A stretch of DNA of 64,000 nucleotides from Sagittula marina. GTDB lineage: Bacteria; Pseudomonadota; Alphaproteobacteria; Rhodobacterales; Rhodobacteraceae. The DNA lies in NCBI RefSeq assembly GCF_014196795.1, contig NZ_JACIEJ010000005.1, positions 124,001 to 188,000 of the forward strand, in the 5' to 3' direction. Shown here piece after piece: positions 55,523-64,000 of this stretch. How positions within the stretch are numbered: the stretch's first letter is position 1; the number at the start of each line of letters is the position of its first letter. The notes beneath the pieces were generated by a model, which did no database searches, had not been told where the DNA came from, and worked only from the letters and a program-made list of their open reading frames with translations. Position numbers and translations under genes: made by a program.

Positions 55523-57148
55523 ATGCAGGGCATGATGATGCAGATGCCGTTGAGGATCATCGAGATTCTTGACTATGCTGCCACCGCGCACCCGAAGGGA
55601 GAGATCGTTTCCCAGCGCACAGAAGGCGACATTCACCGGCAAACCTACAAGGACACCTACAAGCGCACCGCGCAACTTGCGCATGGATTGGAAAGCCTCG
55701 GCGTTGGCATGGGCACCCGTGTCGCCACTTTGGCGTGGAACGGCTATCGCCACTTCGAGCTGTATTATGCCATCAGCGGCATGGGGGCGGTCTGTCACAC
55801 GATCAACCCACGGCTGTCTGCCGAGCAGATGCTGTATATCATCGGCCATGCGCAGGATAAGGTGCTGTGTGTTGACCTGACCTTTGTTCCGATCATCGAA
55901 GCACTGGCCGAACACCTGCCCGAAGACCTGCAACTGGTTGTGATGACGGACCGGGCCCACATGCCCGACAGCGCGTTGGACCTGCTGTGCTACGAGGATC
56001 TGCTCGACGGGCAAGCGGACAGCTACGACTGGCCGCTGGTTGATGAAAATACCGCCGCCTCGCTGTGTTATACCTCGGGCACCACGGGCCATCCGAAGGG
56101 TGCCTTGTATTCCCATCGCTCCACCGTTTTGCACGCATTGTTTATCTCTGTGACGCTGCCAAAATCGCTGAACGAAGGCGGGCGCATATTGCCGGTTGTT
56201 CCGATGTTTCATGTCAATTCCTGGGGGCTGCCTTATGCGGCGCCGCTGGTGGGGGCGTCGCTTGTCATGCCGGGGCCAAAGCTGGACGGGCCATCGCTGT
56301 ACCAACTGATGGAGGCGGAACAGGTCACCGCATCCTGGGGCGTGCCGACGGTCTGGCTGGGCTTGCGCGCCGAAGTCGAGGCGCAGGGCAAACCACCGGA
56401 GGCGCTGTCGCAGCTGGTGATCGGCGGCTCCGCTGCCCCTCGTGCGATGATCGACTTCTTCGAGCGCCAGGGGGTCGACGTTTGCCACGCTTGGGGCATG
56501 ACGGAAATGTCGCCTGTCGGGACGCATGCGCAGGTGCCCGCCGGGATGGACTTGTCTTTTGACGAGCGTGTGTCGCTGAAGGCCACGCAAGGGCGGCGTG
56601 TCTTTGGCGTCGAAATGAAGATCAATGACGAAGACGGCAATGCGTTGCCACAGGACGGCACGGCCATGGGCGAGCTTTTCGTGCGCGGCAATGCGATCAT
56701 TTCGGGCTATTTCAACAATCCGGAAGCTTCGGAAAAGGCGTTCGCCTCAGAAGGGTGGTTCGGCACGGGCGACGTGGCCAGCATCTCGGCGGATGGCTTT
56801 CTGACCATCCAGGATCGCAGCAAGGACCTGATCAAATCTGGTGGCGAGTGGATCTCTTCGATCGACTTGGAAAACATCGCCATGGCGCACCCCAAGGTCG
56901 CCAATTGCGCCGTCATCGCCGTGTCGCACCCCAAATGGGAGGAGCGCCCGCTGCTGGTCGTGGTGCCCAAGGACGGCGGCCCGACGCTGGAGGAGGTGCA
57001 CGCCTTGATGTTGGAGCATGTCGCCAAATGGCAGTTGCCCGATGCGATGGAATTCGTCGACGATCTGCCTCTGACAGCGACGGGAAAAGTGTCAAAACTG
57101 ACCCTTCGCCAGCGCTTTGACGGCTACGAGTTGCCCGATGCTGGCTGA
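55523..57148 (+). CDS. Acyl-CoA synthetase (AMP-forming)
   Basis: A 541-residue ANL-family ligase. The P-loop is YTSGTTGHPKGALYSH (near 182), with the A-motifs AWGMTEMSPVG, GWFGTGDVASISADG and the hinge/C-terminal RSKDLIKSGGEWISS. It activates a carboxylic acid to the CoA thioester; similarity is to medium/long-chain types and to LvaE of levulinate catabolism. AGGGAGG precedes the ATG. It overlaps the next gene by 11 bases. Confidence 0.92.
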   Translation: MQGMMMQMPLRIIEILDYAATAHPKGEIVSQRTEGDIHRQTYKDTYKRTAQLAHGLESLGVGMGTRVATLAWNGYRHFELYYAISGMGAVCHTINPRLSAEQMLYIIGHAQDKVLCVDLTFVPIIEALAEHLPEDLQLVVMTDRAHMPDSALDLLCYEDLLDGQADSYDWPLVDENTAASLCYTSGTTGHPKGALYSHRSTVLHALFISVTLPKSLNEGGRILPVVPMFHVNSWGLPYAAPLVGASLVMPGPKLDGPSLYQLMEAEQVTASWGVPTVWLGLRAEVEAQGKPPEALSQLVIGGSAAPRAMIDFFERQGVDVCHAWGMTEMSPVGTHAQVPAGMDLSFDERVSLKATQGRRVFGVEMKINDEDGNALPQDGTAMGELFVRGNAIISGYFNNPEASEKAFASEGWFGTGDVASISADGFLTIQDRSKDLIKSGGEWISSIDLENIAMAHPKVANCAVIAVSHPKWEERPLLVVVPKDGGPTLEEVHALMLEHVAKWQLPDAMEFVDDLPLTATGKVSKLTLRQRFDGYELPDAG

Positions 57149-57590
57149 TGAACTGCGGTCAATGGCCCCCGCAGAAAGCGAGTGGTTCAAGCTGGACACG
57201 GCGCGGGTCAAGGCGTTTGCCGATGCGACCGAGGATTGGCAGGACATCCATCTGGACGCGGAGTTTGCGTCCAGATCAGCGTTTGGTGGCACCATTTCAC
57301 ATGGGTTCCTGACGCTGTCGATGCTGTCAGCCATGTCTTATCAGGTGATGAAGGGGATAGCTGGCGTGGCGTCCTCGGTGAATTATGGCTTTGATCGCAT
57401 TCGCTTTGTTTCGCCCGTACGCGTCGGCCGACGTGTAAGAGGGCGCTTTTCCATCGCCGGTGTCGATGAACCGGAGGAGGGGGAAGAAGGCGGTTGGCTT
57501 GACGTGCATTGGGACGTGGAGGTCGAAATCGAAGGCGAGACACGCCCGGCGCTTGTGGCGAACTGGATAACGCGGGTCTACGTGGCATAA
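57138..57590 (+). CDS. MaoC-family enoyl-CoA hydratase
   Basis: A 150-residue hot-dog fold protein: FADATEDWQDIHLDAEFA and FGGTISHGFLTLSMLSAM, the (R)-specific enoyl-CoA hydratase signature with its catalytic Asp and His (DxxxxH). ATG at 57138 lies inside the end of the ligase gene (11-base overlap), so it is coupled. Confidence 0.9.
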   Translation: MLADELRSMAPAESEWFKLDTARVKAFADATEDWQDIHLDAEFASRSAFGGTISHGFLTLSMLSAMSYQVMKGIAGVASSVNYGFDRIRFVSPVRVGRRVRGRFSIAGVDEPEEGEEGGWLDVHWDVEVEIEGETRPALVANWITRVYVA

Positions 57591-57657
57591 TCGTGATGGG
57601 CTAGCGGCGCGCGGGTCGCGCCGCAGCCGACGCGGGGCTGTGGTGAGGGAGAGTGAT

Positions 57658-58884
57658 ATGGATTTAGGCATGACCACGCGGGTCAAACCGCTGGTGGAGG
57701 CGGTGCGCCGCATGATCAGCGACGAAATCGCACCTTTGGATGCGGAGTTCCACGACGAGGTGGGTCAGCATCCAGACGGACGTTTTCATCACACCGCCCG
57801 CCAGTTGGAGATCCTTGATGGCCTGAAAGAGCGGGCAAAGGAACGCGGGTTGTGGAACTTCTGGCTGACGGATTCGGATCGTGGGCTGGGGCTGACGACG
57901 GTGGAATACGCCTACCTCGCCGAGGAGATGGGCAAGGTCGGCATCGCGGCGGAAGTGTTCAACTGCAATGCGCCCGACACCGGCAACATGGAAGTGCTGG
58001 AACGCTACGGCGCGGATTGGATGAAGGCCCGCTGGCTGGCACCTTTGCTGTCCGGCGACATCCGGTCGGCCTACGTGATGACGGAGCCGGATCTGGCGTC
58101 CTCTGATGCCGCACAGCTTGAGTTTTCTGCCGTGAGGGACGGCGACGACTACGTGCTGAACGGCGAGAAATGGTGGATCAGCGGGGCCGGGGATCCACGC
58201 TGTGGCCTGTATATCCTGATGGCCTGCACCGATCCCGAGGCGCCAAAGCACGCCCGGCATACCATGTTTGTCATGGACCCGGATCTACCTGGGATAGAGG
58301 TGTTGCGCCCGATGAAGGTGTTCGGCGCTGATGACGCGCCGCATGGCCATATGCACCTCCGCTTTACCGATGTGCGGGTGCCTGCGGCCAACATCGTTTT
58401 GGGCGAGGGACGGGGCTTCGAGGTGGCGCAGGGGCGGCTTGGACCCGGGCGTATCCATCACTGCATGCGGGCCATTGGTCAGGCGGAAAAGGCGCTGGAA
58501 ATGATGTGCCGCCGGGGTCAAACGCGTGAGGCCTTTGGCAAGAAGATCATCGAGTTGGGGGCGAATTACGATATCATCGCCAATGCCCGGATGGAGATCG
58601 AGATGGCGCGGCTGTTGTGCCTGAAGGCAGCGTGGATGATGGACACTGCGGGCGTCCGTGCCGCGCAGCCCTGGATTTCGAAGATCAAGGTCGTGGCCCC
58701 GCTCATGGCGGGGAAGGTCATCGACGAGGCCATGCAGATGCACGGTGCGGCGGGGATTTCGCAGGACTTCGACCTCGCGCATATGTGGACCCATGTGCGG
58801 ACCTTGCGGTTTGCCGACGGGCCGGACGCCGTGCATCGTCGGCAAGTGGCGCGGGCTGAGCTGAAGAAGTACAGCAATGACTGA
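57658..58884 (+). CDS. Acyl-CoA dehydrogenase family protein
   Basis: A 408-residue flavoprotein. VMTEPDLASSDAAQLEFSA and NGEKWWISGAGDPRCGLY are FAD-contact segments; QMHGAAGISQDFDLAHMW is the C-terminal signature. The exact group resembles ACAD10/11-type and LvaC dehydrogenases, which act on phosphorylated acyl-CoA. It overlaps the kinase-like gene by 8 bases. GAGGGAG precedes the ATG. Confidence 0.9.
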   Translation: MDLGMTTRVKPLVEAVRRMISDEIAPLDAEFHDEVGQHPDGRFHHTARQLEILDGLKERAKERGLWNFWLTDSDRGLGLTTVEYAYLAEEMGKVGIAAEVFNCNAPDTGNMEVLERYGADWMKARWLAPLLSGDIRSAYVMTEPDLASSDAAQLEFSAVRDGDDYVLNGEKWWISGAGDPRCGLYILMACTDPEAPKHARHTMFVMDPDLPGIEVLRPMKVFGADDAPHGHMHLRFTDVRVPAANIVLGEGRGFEVAQGRLGPGRIHHCMRAIGQAEKALEMMCRRGQTREAFGKKIIELGANYDIIANARMEIEMARLLCLKAAWMMDTAGVRAAQPWISKIKVVAPLMAGKVIDEAMQMHGAAGISQDFDLAHMWTHVRTLRFADGPDAVHRRQVARAELKKYSND

Positions 58885-59899
58885 GGACGAGCTGGCCCGC
58901 GTGTCCGGGTGGATGCAGGCGCATGTGGCGGACTTCGAGGGGCCGCTGGTGGCGGAGAAATTCGCGGTGGGCCAGTCCAATCCGACCTACCTTTTGCGCG
59001 CGGCGTCAGGGACTTATGTGTTGCGGCGCAAACCGGCTGGGGTGCTTTTGAAGTCCGCGCACGCCGTGGATCGAGAGTTTCGGGTGCAAGCCGCGCTGGC
59101 GCAGACCGACGTGCCGGTGCCGAAGATGCTGGCGCTTTGCGAGGACGAGGCGGTGCTGGGCGTGACGTTCTATGTCATGAGCCATGTGTCGGGCCGCAAT
59201 CTGGTGGACCCGAGCCTGCCGGGAGAGGTGCCGGAAACACGCGCGGCATTGATGGCGGAAATGGCGCGGGTTCTGGCGGCGATCCACGACGTGGATCTGG
59301 AGGCCGTGGGGCTGGCGGACTTTGGTGCGCCCGGCGACTATTACGCGCGGCAGCTTGGCCGCTGGAGCAAGCAGTACCGTGCCAGCGCCACCGAAGCGCA
59401 GCCGGGCATGGATCGTCTGATGAGTTGGCTGGAAGAGAACCTGCCGCAGGAGGACGGGCCGCGCACATTGGTGCATGGCGATTACCGCATTGATAACATG
59501 CTGTTTTCCGAGAACGGGCCGGATTGCCTCGCGGTGCTGGATTGGGAGCTGTCGACCGTGGGGCATCCCTTTGCGGATCTGGCGGGCGTGATTATGCAGT
59601 GGCAGTTGCCGACAGGTGTCGACGGGCGCGGGCTGGCAGGATTGGACCGGGCGGCGCTGGGCCTGCCGTCTGACGAGGGCTTTATTGAAATGTATTGCAA
59701 GAACAGGCGGATAGAGCCCCCGTCCAATTTCGGATTCTATGTGGCCTTTGCGTTCTTTCGCATGGCGGCGATCTTGCAGGGGGTGAAAAAGCGGGCGCTT
59801 GACGGCAACGCGGCGAACCCTGACAAGGCGATGAAGCTGGGTGCCTACGTCCCCCAATTCGCGGAACTTGGATGGGAGGCACGCAAGCAATATGGATGA
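58877..59899 (+). CDS. APH-family phosphotransferase (ACAD10-kinase/LvaA-like)
   Basis: A 340-residue aminoglycoside-phosphotransferase-fold kinase. LVHGDYRIDNMLF (catalytic HGDxxxxN) is near 195-207 and the Mg-binding AVLDWELSTVGHPFADLAG follows. Such proteins paired with acyl-CoA dehydrogenases correspond to the two halves of human ACAD10/11 and to LvaA with LvaC of Pseudomonas putida. It starts within the dehydrogenase gene and overlaps the thioesterase gene by 8 bases. Confidence 0.9.
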   Translation: MTEDELARVSGWMQAHVADFEGPLVAEKFAVGQSNPTYLLRAASGTYVLRRKPAGVLLKSAHAVDREFRVQAALAQTDVPVPKMLALCEDEAVLGVTFYVMSHVSGRNLVDPSLPGEVPETRAALMAEMARVLAAIHDVDLEAVGLADFGAPGDYYARQLGRWSKQYRASATEAQPGMDRLMSWLEENLPQEDGPRTLVHGDYRIDNMLFSENGPDCLAVLDWELSTVGHPFADLAGVIMQWQLPTGVDGRGLAGLDRAALGLPSDEGFIEMYCKNRRIEPPSNFGFYVAFAFFRMAAILQGVKKRALDGNAANPDKAMKLGAYVPQFAELGWEARKQYG

Positions 59900-60293
59900 G
59901 CGTTTCAAGGAAGAACCCTATCCTTTTCAGGCACATGTGGGCATGACTGTCGCCGATTGGGGCCACGATATGTGCCGCATTGCGCTGCCCATCGAGCACC
60001 ATCTGATGAACCGTCACATGAACGTGCACGGCGGGGTCTATGCCTCGCTCCTGGACACTTGCATGGGCTACGCCGGATGCTGGACCGGCGATCCGGACCG
60101 GGTGCAGCTGTGCCTGACCCTGTCCCTGAATGTGCAGTTTATTTCCCGACCCAAAGGCGTGCTTTTGACCGGCGTGGGCACGCGCACCGGCGGCGGGCGG
60201 GCGACATTTTTCGCCGAGGGCGAGGTTCATGACGAGACCGGCGAACTGGTGGCCAAGGGCACGGGCGTCTTCAAGTATCGCAAGCCGTCCTGA
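59892..60293 (+). CDS. PaaI-family hot-dog thioesterase
   Basis: A 133-residue thioesterase: NVHGGVYASLLDTCMGYAG is the PaaI signature with its catalytic Asp, and GRGTRTGGGRATFFAEGEV-like strands follow. It would release acids from CoA thioesters. ATG at 59892 overlaps the kinase stop. Last gene of the five-gene operon. Confidence 0.9.
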   Translation: MDERFKEEPYPFQAHVGMTVADWGHDMCRIALPIEHHLMNRHMNVHGGVYASLLDTCMGYAGCWTGDPDRVQLCLTLSLNVQFISRPKGVLLTGVGTRTGGGRATFFAEGEVHDETGELVAKGTGVFKYRKPS

Positions 60294-60596
60294 GGCCGGT
60301 TAACGCGCCGTGCGGTGTGATGAACACTGCGACCGCACACAACATATCGACCCGCCTGGCCGCAATTCTTAACGGCGTTAACCAGAACGACCGACTGTTC
60401 ATGAATTGTTAGAGGACGAACCGACCGGTTCGCGCCGAAAAACCGGTCGGATGTTAAGCTTTGCGGGGCAGGGGCGTCCGACGTGGCGAAAAGCTGGTTA
60501 ACGGGCGATTTTGTCGCAGCCGAGTACCAGATCGCCGACCGCAGAGGCAGGACCGGCGGCGCGGCGTGCCGATGGCATCAAGAAGGGGGAAGCGTC
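60294..60596. promoter_or_regulatory. Leader region of the LysR gene with inverted repeats
   Basis: About 300 bases without a gene. It holds three dyads: TTAACGGCGTTAA (60369-60381), CGAACCG-AC-CGGTTCG (60417-60432), and CCGACCGGTT...AACCGGTCGG (60421-60450, 10-bp perfect arms, 10-base spacer). The last two overlap. None has a T run. They may be operators for the LysR protein or a leader structure. Confidence 0.5.
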
Positions 60597-61562
60597 GTGG
60601 AAACTTACCTGAATTCACTCCGCCCGGTGCAGTTGCGATTGGTGGCCGCCGTCGCCTTGCACGGAAAGCTGGGCCTTGCGGCCAGCGCCTGTAACATGAC
60701 GACGCCTGCGGCCTCTCGTATGTTGGCCGAATTGGAAACGCAGATCGGGACGGAGCTGTTTGAACGACGGCCCAAGGGCATGTTGCCGACCCCCGCGGGC
60801 ATTGTGCTGTCCAGACACGCGCGCAAACTGGTGCATGACATCGACCAGATGGCGCAGGATTTCATGTCTCATCAAGGCGGCACGGCGGGCACCGTGCGGG
60901 TCGGGGCGGTCACTGGCGCCGCGCTCGCTGCGGTGATCCCCGCGATCCTTGCGCTGAAGCGCGATACCCCCTTGGTGGATGTGCAGATGGATGTCTCGAC
61001 GTCCTCCCAGTTGATGCGCGGGCTGGAACGGCAGGCCTATGATTTCACGCTCAGCCGGGTCGGCCCGTATGACTATGCGCGGGATTTTGACATTCACCCG
61101 GCCAACAACGAATCCGTGTTTTTGATGGTGCGGCAGGGGCATCCGGTGGCGGGGCGCAACGGGGTGGCCCTGCGGGATCTGCGCAACCACATGTGGACCA
61201 TGCAGGACAAGGGCGCACCGATCCGGCACGCGCTGGAGATCGCCTTTCATGAGGAAGGCACCGACCTGCCGGGAAACATCATCGAGACCGCATCGGTCGT
61301 GGCGATCATGTCGCTGTTGCGCGACTCGGACGTGATCGCGGTGGTGACACAGGAGGTTGCGGACCTGCTGCTGTCCCCGCCCTACAGCGCCGATCTGGTC
61401 CTGTTGAAAACGACGCAGCCGATCTCGATCGAGCCGTATCACATTCTCTGCCCCACCGACCGGCTGATGTCGCCGGCGGCGGAACGCCTGCTATCCTTGG
61501 TCAAACAGCAGATGAGGGGCGAGGTGTTACCAATGCTGTCAAGGCGAGACGCCAAGAAGTAA
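60597..61562 (+). CDS. LysR-family transcriptional regulator
   Basis: A 321-residue protein starting at GTG 60597 with GGGGGA upstream. The N-terminal HTH is in GLAASACNMTTPAASRMLAELETQIGTELF, followed by RRPKGMLPTPAG; the C-terminal domain is the two-lobed effector-binding fold. Effector unknown. It is directly before a GH51 arabinofuranosidase and a sugar ABC ATPase, so it most likely controls that operon (inference). The longer reading from 60483 has no ribosome site. Confidence 0.88.
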   Translation: METYLNSLRPVQLRLVAAVALHGKLGLAASACNMTTPAASRMLAELETQIGTELFERRPKGMLPTPAGIVLSRHARKLVHDIDQMAQDFMSHQGGTAGTVRVGAVTGAALAAVIPAILALKRDTPLVDVQMDVSTSSQLMRGLERQAYDFTLSRVGPYDYARDFDIHPANNESVFLMVRQGHPVAGRNGVALRDLRNHMWTMQDKGAPIRHALEIAFHEEGTDLPGNIIETASVVAIMSLLRDSDVIAVVTQEVADLLLSPPYSADLVLLKTTQPISIEPYHILCPTDRLMSPAAERLLSLVKQQMRGEVLPMLSRRDAKK

Positions 61563-61628
61563 ATTGTTTGTTAACGCGACTCCCGCCTAAGGTGCTTTTA
61601 CTTCAGGACTGATACCTTGGGAGGGGAC

Positions 61629-63146
61629 ATGAAGGTTCGTGCCACGATCCACCGGGATTTCGCGCTCGCGCAGATCGACAACCGACTTTACTCTGCGTTC
61701 ATCGAACATATGGGCCGCGCGATTTACACCGGGATCTACGAGCCCGATCACCCCACCGCCAATGCCCACGGGTTTCGCCAGGATGTGCTTGACCTGGTGA
61801 AGGCGCTCGACATTCCGGCGATCCGTTACCCGGGTGGCAACTTCGTCTCTGCCTATAAGTGGGAGGACGGCATCGGCCCGCAGGCGGACCGGCCCGTGCG
61901 GCTGGATCTTGCGTGGCGCTCGAAGGAGACCAATCAGGTCGGGATCAACGAATTCGCCCGCTGGGCCGATGAGGCGGGCATCGAGATGATGCTGGCGGTC
62001 AATCTCGGCACCCGCGGCATCGAAGACGCCCGCAACTTTGTCGAATACTGCAACCATCCGTCCGGCACCGCGTGGAGCGATCTGCGCCGGTCGCACGGCG
62101 TCGCGGACCCTTACGGTGTCAAGATGTGGTGCCTCGGCAACGAGATGGACGGCCCCTGGCAGATCGGCCACATGGAGGCCAAGGAATACGGTCGCCTCGC
62201 CGATGAGACGTCCAAGGCGGTGAAGGCCTTTGGCGGTGGCATCGAAACCGTGGTTTGCGGCTCGTCAAACGACGAAATGCCGACCTACCCGGATTGGGAA
62301 CGGCAGGTGTTGGAGGAATGCTACGAGAACGTCGACTATATCTCGCTGCACAAATATTTCGGCAATTCCAGCCGCAACTCCCTGAATTACTTTGCCAAGA
62401 TCGAAGAGACCGGGCGCTACATCCAGTCCATCGCCGGGGTCATCGACTATGTGAAGGCCAAGAAGCGCGCGAAGAACGACGTCTTCATCTGCTTTGATGA
62501 ATGGAACGTCTGGTATCACAACCGCGAAGAAGATTCAAAAAACTGGCATAGCTGGGACTGGCCGGAGGCGCCCGCGTTGCTTGAGGAGGATTACAACCTC
62601 GAAGATGCGCTTTTTGTCGGTGGCTTGCTGAACGAATTCATCCGCCGTTCGGACCGGGTCAAGATCGCCTGCATCGCGCAGTTGGTGAATGTGATCGCCC
62701 CGATCCGCACGCAGACCGGCGGCCCGGCCTGGGCGACGTCGATCTACTATCCCTACCAGTTCGCCAGCCTGTATGGGCGCGGCACGGCGCTGAACGTGGC
62801 TGTGGACGGGCCGCGCTACGATGCAGAGGTGGCGCAGGATGTGAACTACCTCGACGTGGCGGCGGTGCTGGCACCGGGTGGCAAGGAGATCACCGTCTTT
62901 GCCATCAACCGTCATCTGGAAACCGAGATGGACCTGAACATGGCGCTGCACGGCTTCACCAATGTGACCCTGATCGACCATCAGGTGATGGGCGGTGACG
63001 CATCGCAGGCCCGGGTCGCCAACACCTGTGCGCAACCCGATCTGGTGAAACCGCGCAAAGGCGACAAGCTGTCGGTGGAGGACGGCGGTCTGACGGGTCA
63101 ACTGCCCGCCTTTTCATACAGTGTCATTCGGCTGTCAGTCGGGTGA
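61629..63146 (+). CDS. Alpha-N-arabinofuranosidase (glycoside hydrolase family 51)
   Basis: A 505-residue GH51 enzyme. The acid/base Glu is in [12 protein letters not shown] near residue 172 and the nucleophile Glu in [11 protein letters not shown] near 290. It would release arabinose from oligosaccharides. No signal peptide is seen, so it is cytoplasmic and acts on imported sugars. GGGAGGGG precedes the ATG. The ABC ATPase gene follows 47 bases downstream. Confidence 0.93.
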   Translation: MKVRATIHRDFALAQIDNRLYSAFIEHMGRAIYTGIYEPDHPTANAHGFRQDVLDLVKALDIPAIRYPGGNFVSAYKWEDGIGPQADRPVRLDLAWRSKETNQVGINEFARWADEAGIEMMLAVNLGTRGIEDARNFVEYCNHPSGTAWSDLRRSHGVADPYGVKMWCLGNEMDGPWQIGHMEAKEYGRLADETSKAVKAFGGGIETVVCGSSNDEMPTYPDWERQVLEECYENVDYISLHKYFGNSSRNSLNYFAKIEETGRYIQSIAGVIDYVKAKKRAKNDVFICFDEWNVWYHNREEDSKNWHSWDWPEAPALLEEDYNLEDALFVGGLLNEFIRRSDRVKIACIAQLVNVIAPIRTQTGGPAWATSIYYPYQFASLYGRGTALNVAVDGPRYDAEVAQDVNYLDVAAVLAPGGKEITVFAINRHLETEMDLNMALHGFTNVTLIDHQVMGGDASQARVANTCAQPDLVKPRKGDKLSVEDGGLTGQLPAFSYSVIRLSVG

Positions 63147-63193
63147 AACAGCGTGAGGAGGCAGGGAGCGCAGATTTGACAGGGGGGAGCGAG

Positions 63194-64000
63194 ATGAACA
63201 GCACCGGCGTTCAATTGAGATCGGTGGAGAAAAATTTTGGCGCAGTGAAGGTCATCAAGGGCGTTGACATGGACGTGCAGCGCGGCAAGTTCGCGGTGTT
63301 CGTCGGCCCCTCCGGCTGTGGCAAGTCCACGCTGCTGCGGATGATTGCCGGGCTGGAGGAGACCTCCGGCGGCAGCATCCACATCGGCGACCGCGACGTG
63401 ACAGATGCGGACCCCGCCGATCGCGGCGTGGCGATGGTGTTCCAGTCCTACGCGCTTTACCCGCACCTGACGGTGTTCGAGAACATGGCCTTCAGCCTGC
63501 GGCTTGCGAAACGCCCCAAGGCCGAGGTGAAACAGAAGGTGCAGGAGGCCGCGGCCATCCTGCAACTGACCGACCACCTGGACAAGAAACCCTCGCATCT
63601 GTCGGGCGGGCAACGACAGCGGGTTGCCATCGGGCGCGCCATCGTGCGCGCGCCAGAGGTGTTTTTGTTCGACGAGCCGCTGTCCAACCTGGACGCCGAA
63701 TTGCGTGTGCAGATGCGTCTGGAGCTGGCGCGGCTGCACCAGAAACTTGGCGCGACGATGATCTACGTCACGCACGATCAGGTGGAGGCCATGACACTGG
63801 CCGACACGATATTTGTGCTTCAGGGGGGCCATGTGCAGCAATCGGGCGCGCCGCTCGATCTGTATGACGATCCGTCCAACCGTTTCGTGGCAGGCTTTAT
63901 CGGGTCGCCGTCGATGAACTTTGTCGAGGCCACGGTGGAGGCCGTCACCCCGACCGGCATCACCGCGCAGTTGACCGGCCAGCCTGATGCGCGGTTTGAT
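63194..64000 (+). CDS. Sugar ABC transporter ATP-binding protein (UgpC/MalK type), partial
   Basis: Reaches the end of the window (269 codons). Walker A is GPSGCGKST (39-47), the signature is LSGGQRQR, Walker B is [11 protein letters not shown], and the C-terminal regulatory region begins [10 protein letters not shown]. This group drives import of sugars. With the GH51 gene before it, the substrate is probably arabinose-containing oligosaccharide, by inference. ATG at 63194 is preceded by AGGGGGGAG. Confidence 0.93.
   Translation, partial: MNSTGVQLRSVEKNFGAVKVIKGVDMDVQRGKFAVFVGPSGCGKSTLLRMIAGLEETSGGSIHIGDRDVTDADPADRGVAMVFQSYALYPHLTVFENMAFSLRLAKRPKAEVKQKVQEAAAILQLTDHLDKKPSHLSGGQRQRVAIGRAIVRAPEVFLFDEPLSNLDAELRVQMRLELARLHQKLGATMIYVTHDQVEAMTLADTIFVLQGGHVQQSGAPLDLYDDPSNRFVAGFIGSPSMNFVEATVEAVTPTGITAQLTGQPDARFD

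Overview
The window is high-GC chromosomal DNA from an alphaproteobacterium of the family Rhodobacteraceae, most likely a marine member of the Roseobacter group. The evidence is gene order: response regulator-HDAC-xseB-ispA-dxs; mdh-sucC-sucD-odhA-odhB-lpd; mcl2-nnrU-DUF1737-mch-sdhCDAB; and divergent ecm/ccr, together with a taurine:pyruvate aminotransferase, a TauA-like protein and a LuxR/LuxI pair. No rRNA, tRNA, CRISPR array, transposase or prophage was seen. The organism call is an inference from content and synteny; no search was run.

Layout. 1-5 kb: end of a probable MarR-type gene, an OmpR-type response regulator, an HDAC-like deacetylase, then xseB, a prenyl synthase gene and dxs (isoprenoid precursor supply). 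5-12.5 kb: ExoD, a nucleotide-sugar-epimerase-like protein, a lytic-transglycosylase lipoprotein, a class II aldolase, topoisomerase IB, AMP nucleosidase, an HU protein, an ImmA/IrrE-like protein without its HExxH motif, and an acetyltransferase. 12.5-15.4 kb: an orphan taurine remnant (tpa plus a tauA whose C-terminus is replaced). 15.5-22.2 kb: PhoD, a zinc-ribbon membrane protein, ftsE-ftsX-plsC-PPOX, and an intradiol dioxygenase.

22.2-44.3 kb is the central carbon core. The minus strand carries lpd, two MAPEG proteins, a uracil-DNA-glycosylase-like protein, odhB, odhA, sucD, sucC and mdh. The plus strand carries mcl2, nnrU, mch and sdhCDAB. With ecm and ccr at 47.0-50.8 kb these provide much of the TCA cycle and several dedicated enzymes of the ethylmalonyl-CoA pathway. 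A 33-bp tandem GTGATCAC element stands at nearly the same distance upstream of sucC and of sdhC, which suggests one regulator for both operons. A low-GC two-gene insertion with its own promoter-like sequence and a perfect 14-bp-arm palindrome sits directly behind odhB.

44.4-64 kb: a 43-residue protein, a DUF1989 protein, deoD with an H-NS/HvrA-like gene, ecm/ccr, a quorum-sensing locus (68-residue protein, luxR with a non-ATG start, luxI), a RecD-like helicase, an acyl-CoA cluster resembling levulinate/4-hydroxyacid catabolism (CoA ligase, MaoC, acyl-CoA dehydrogenase, APH-like kinase, thioesterase, with a divergent reductase), a LysR regulator, a GH51 arabinofuranosidase and the start of a sugar ABC-transporter ATPase that runs off the window.
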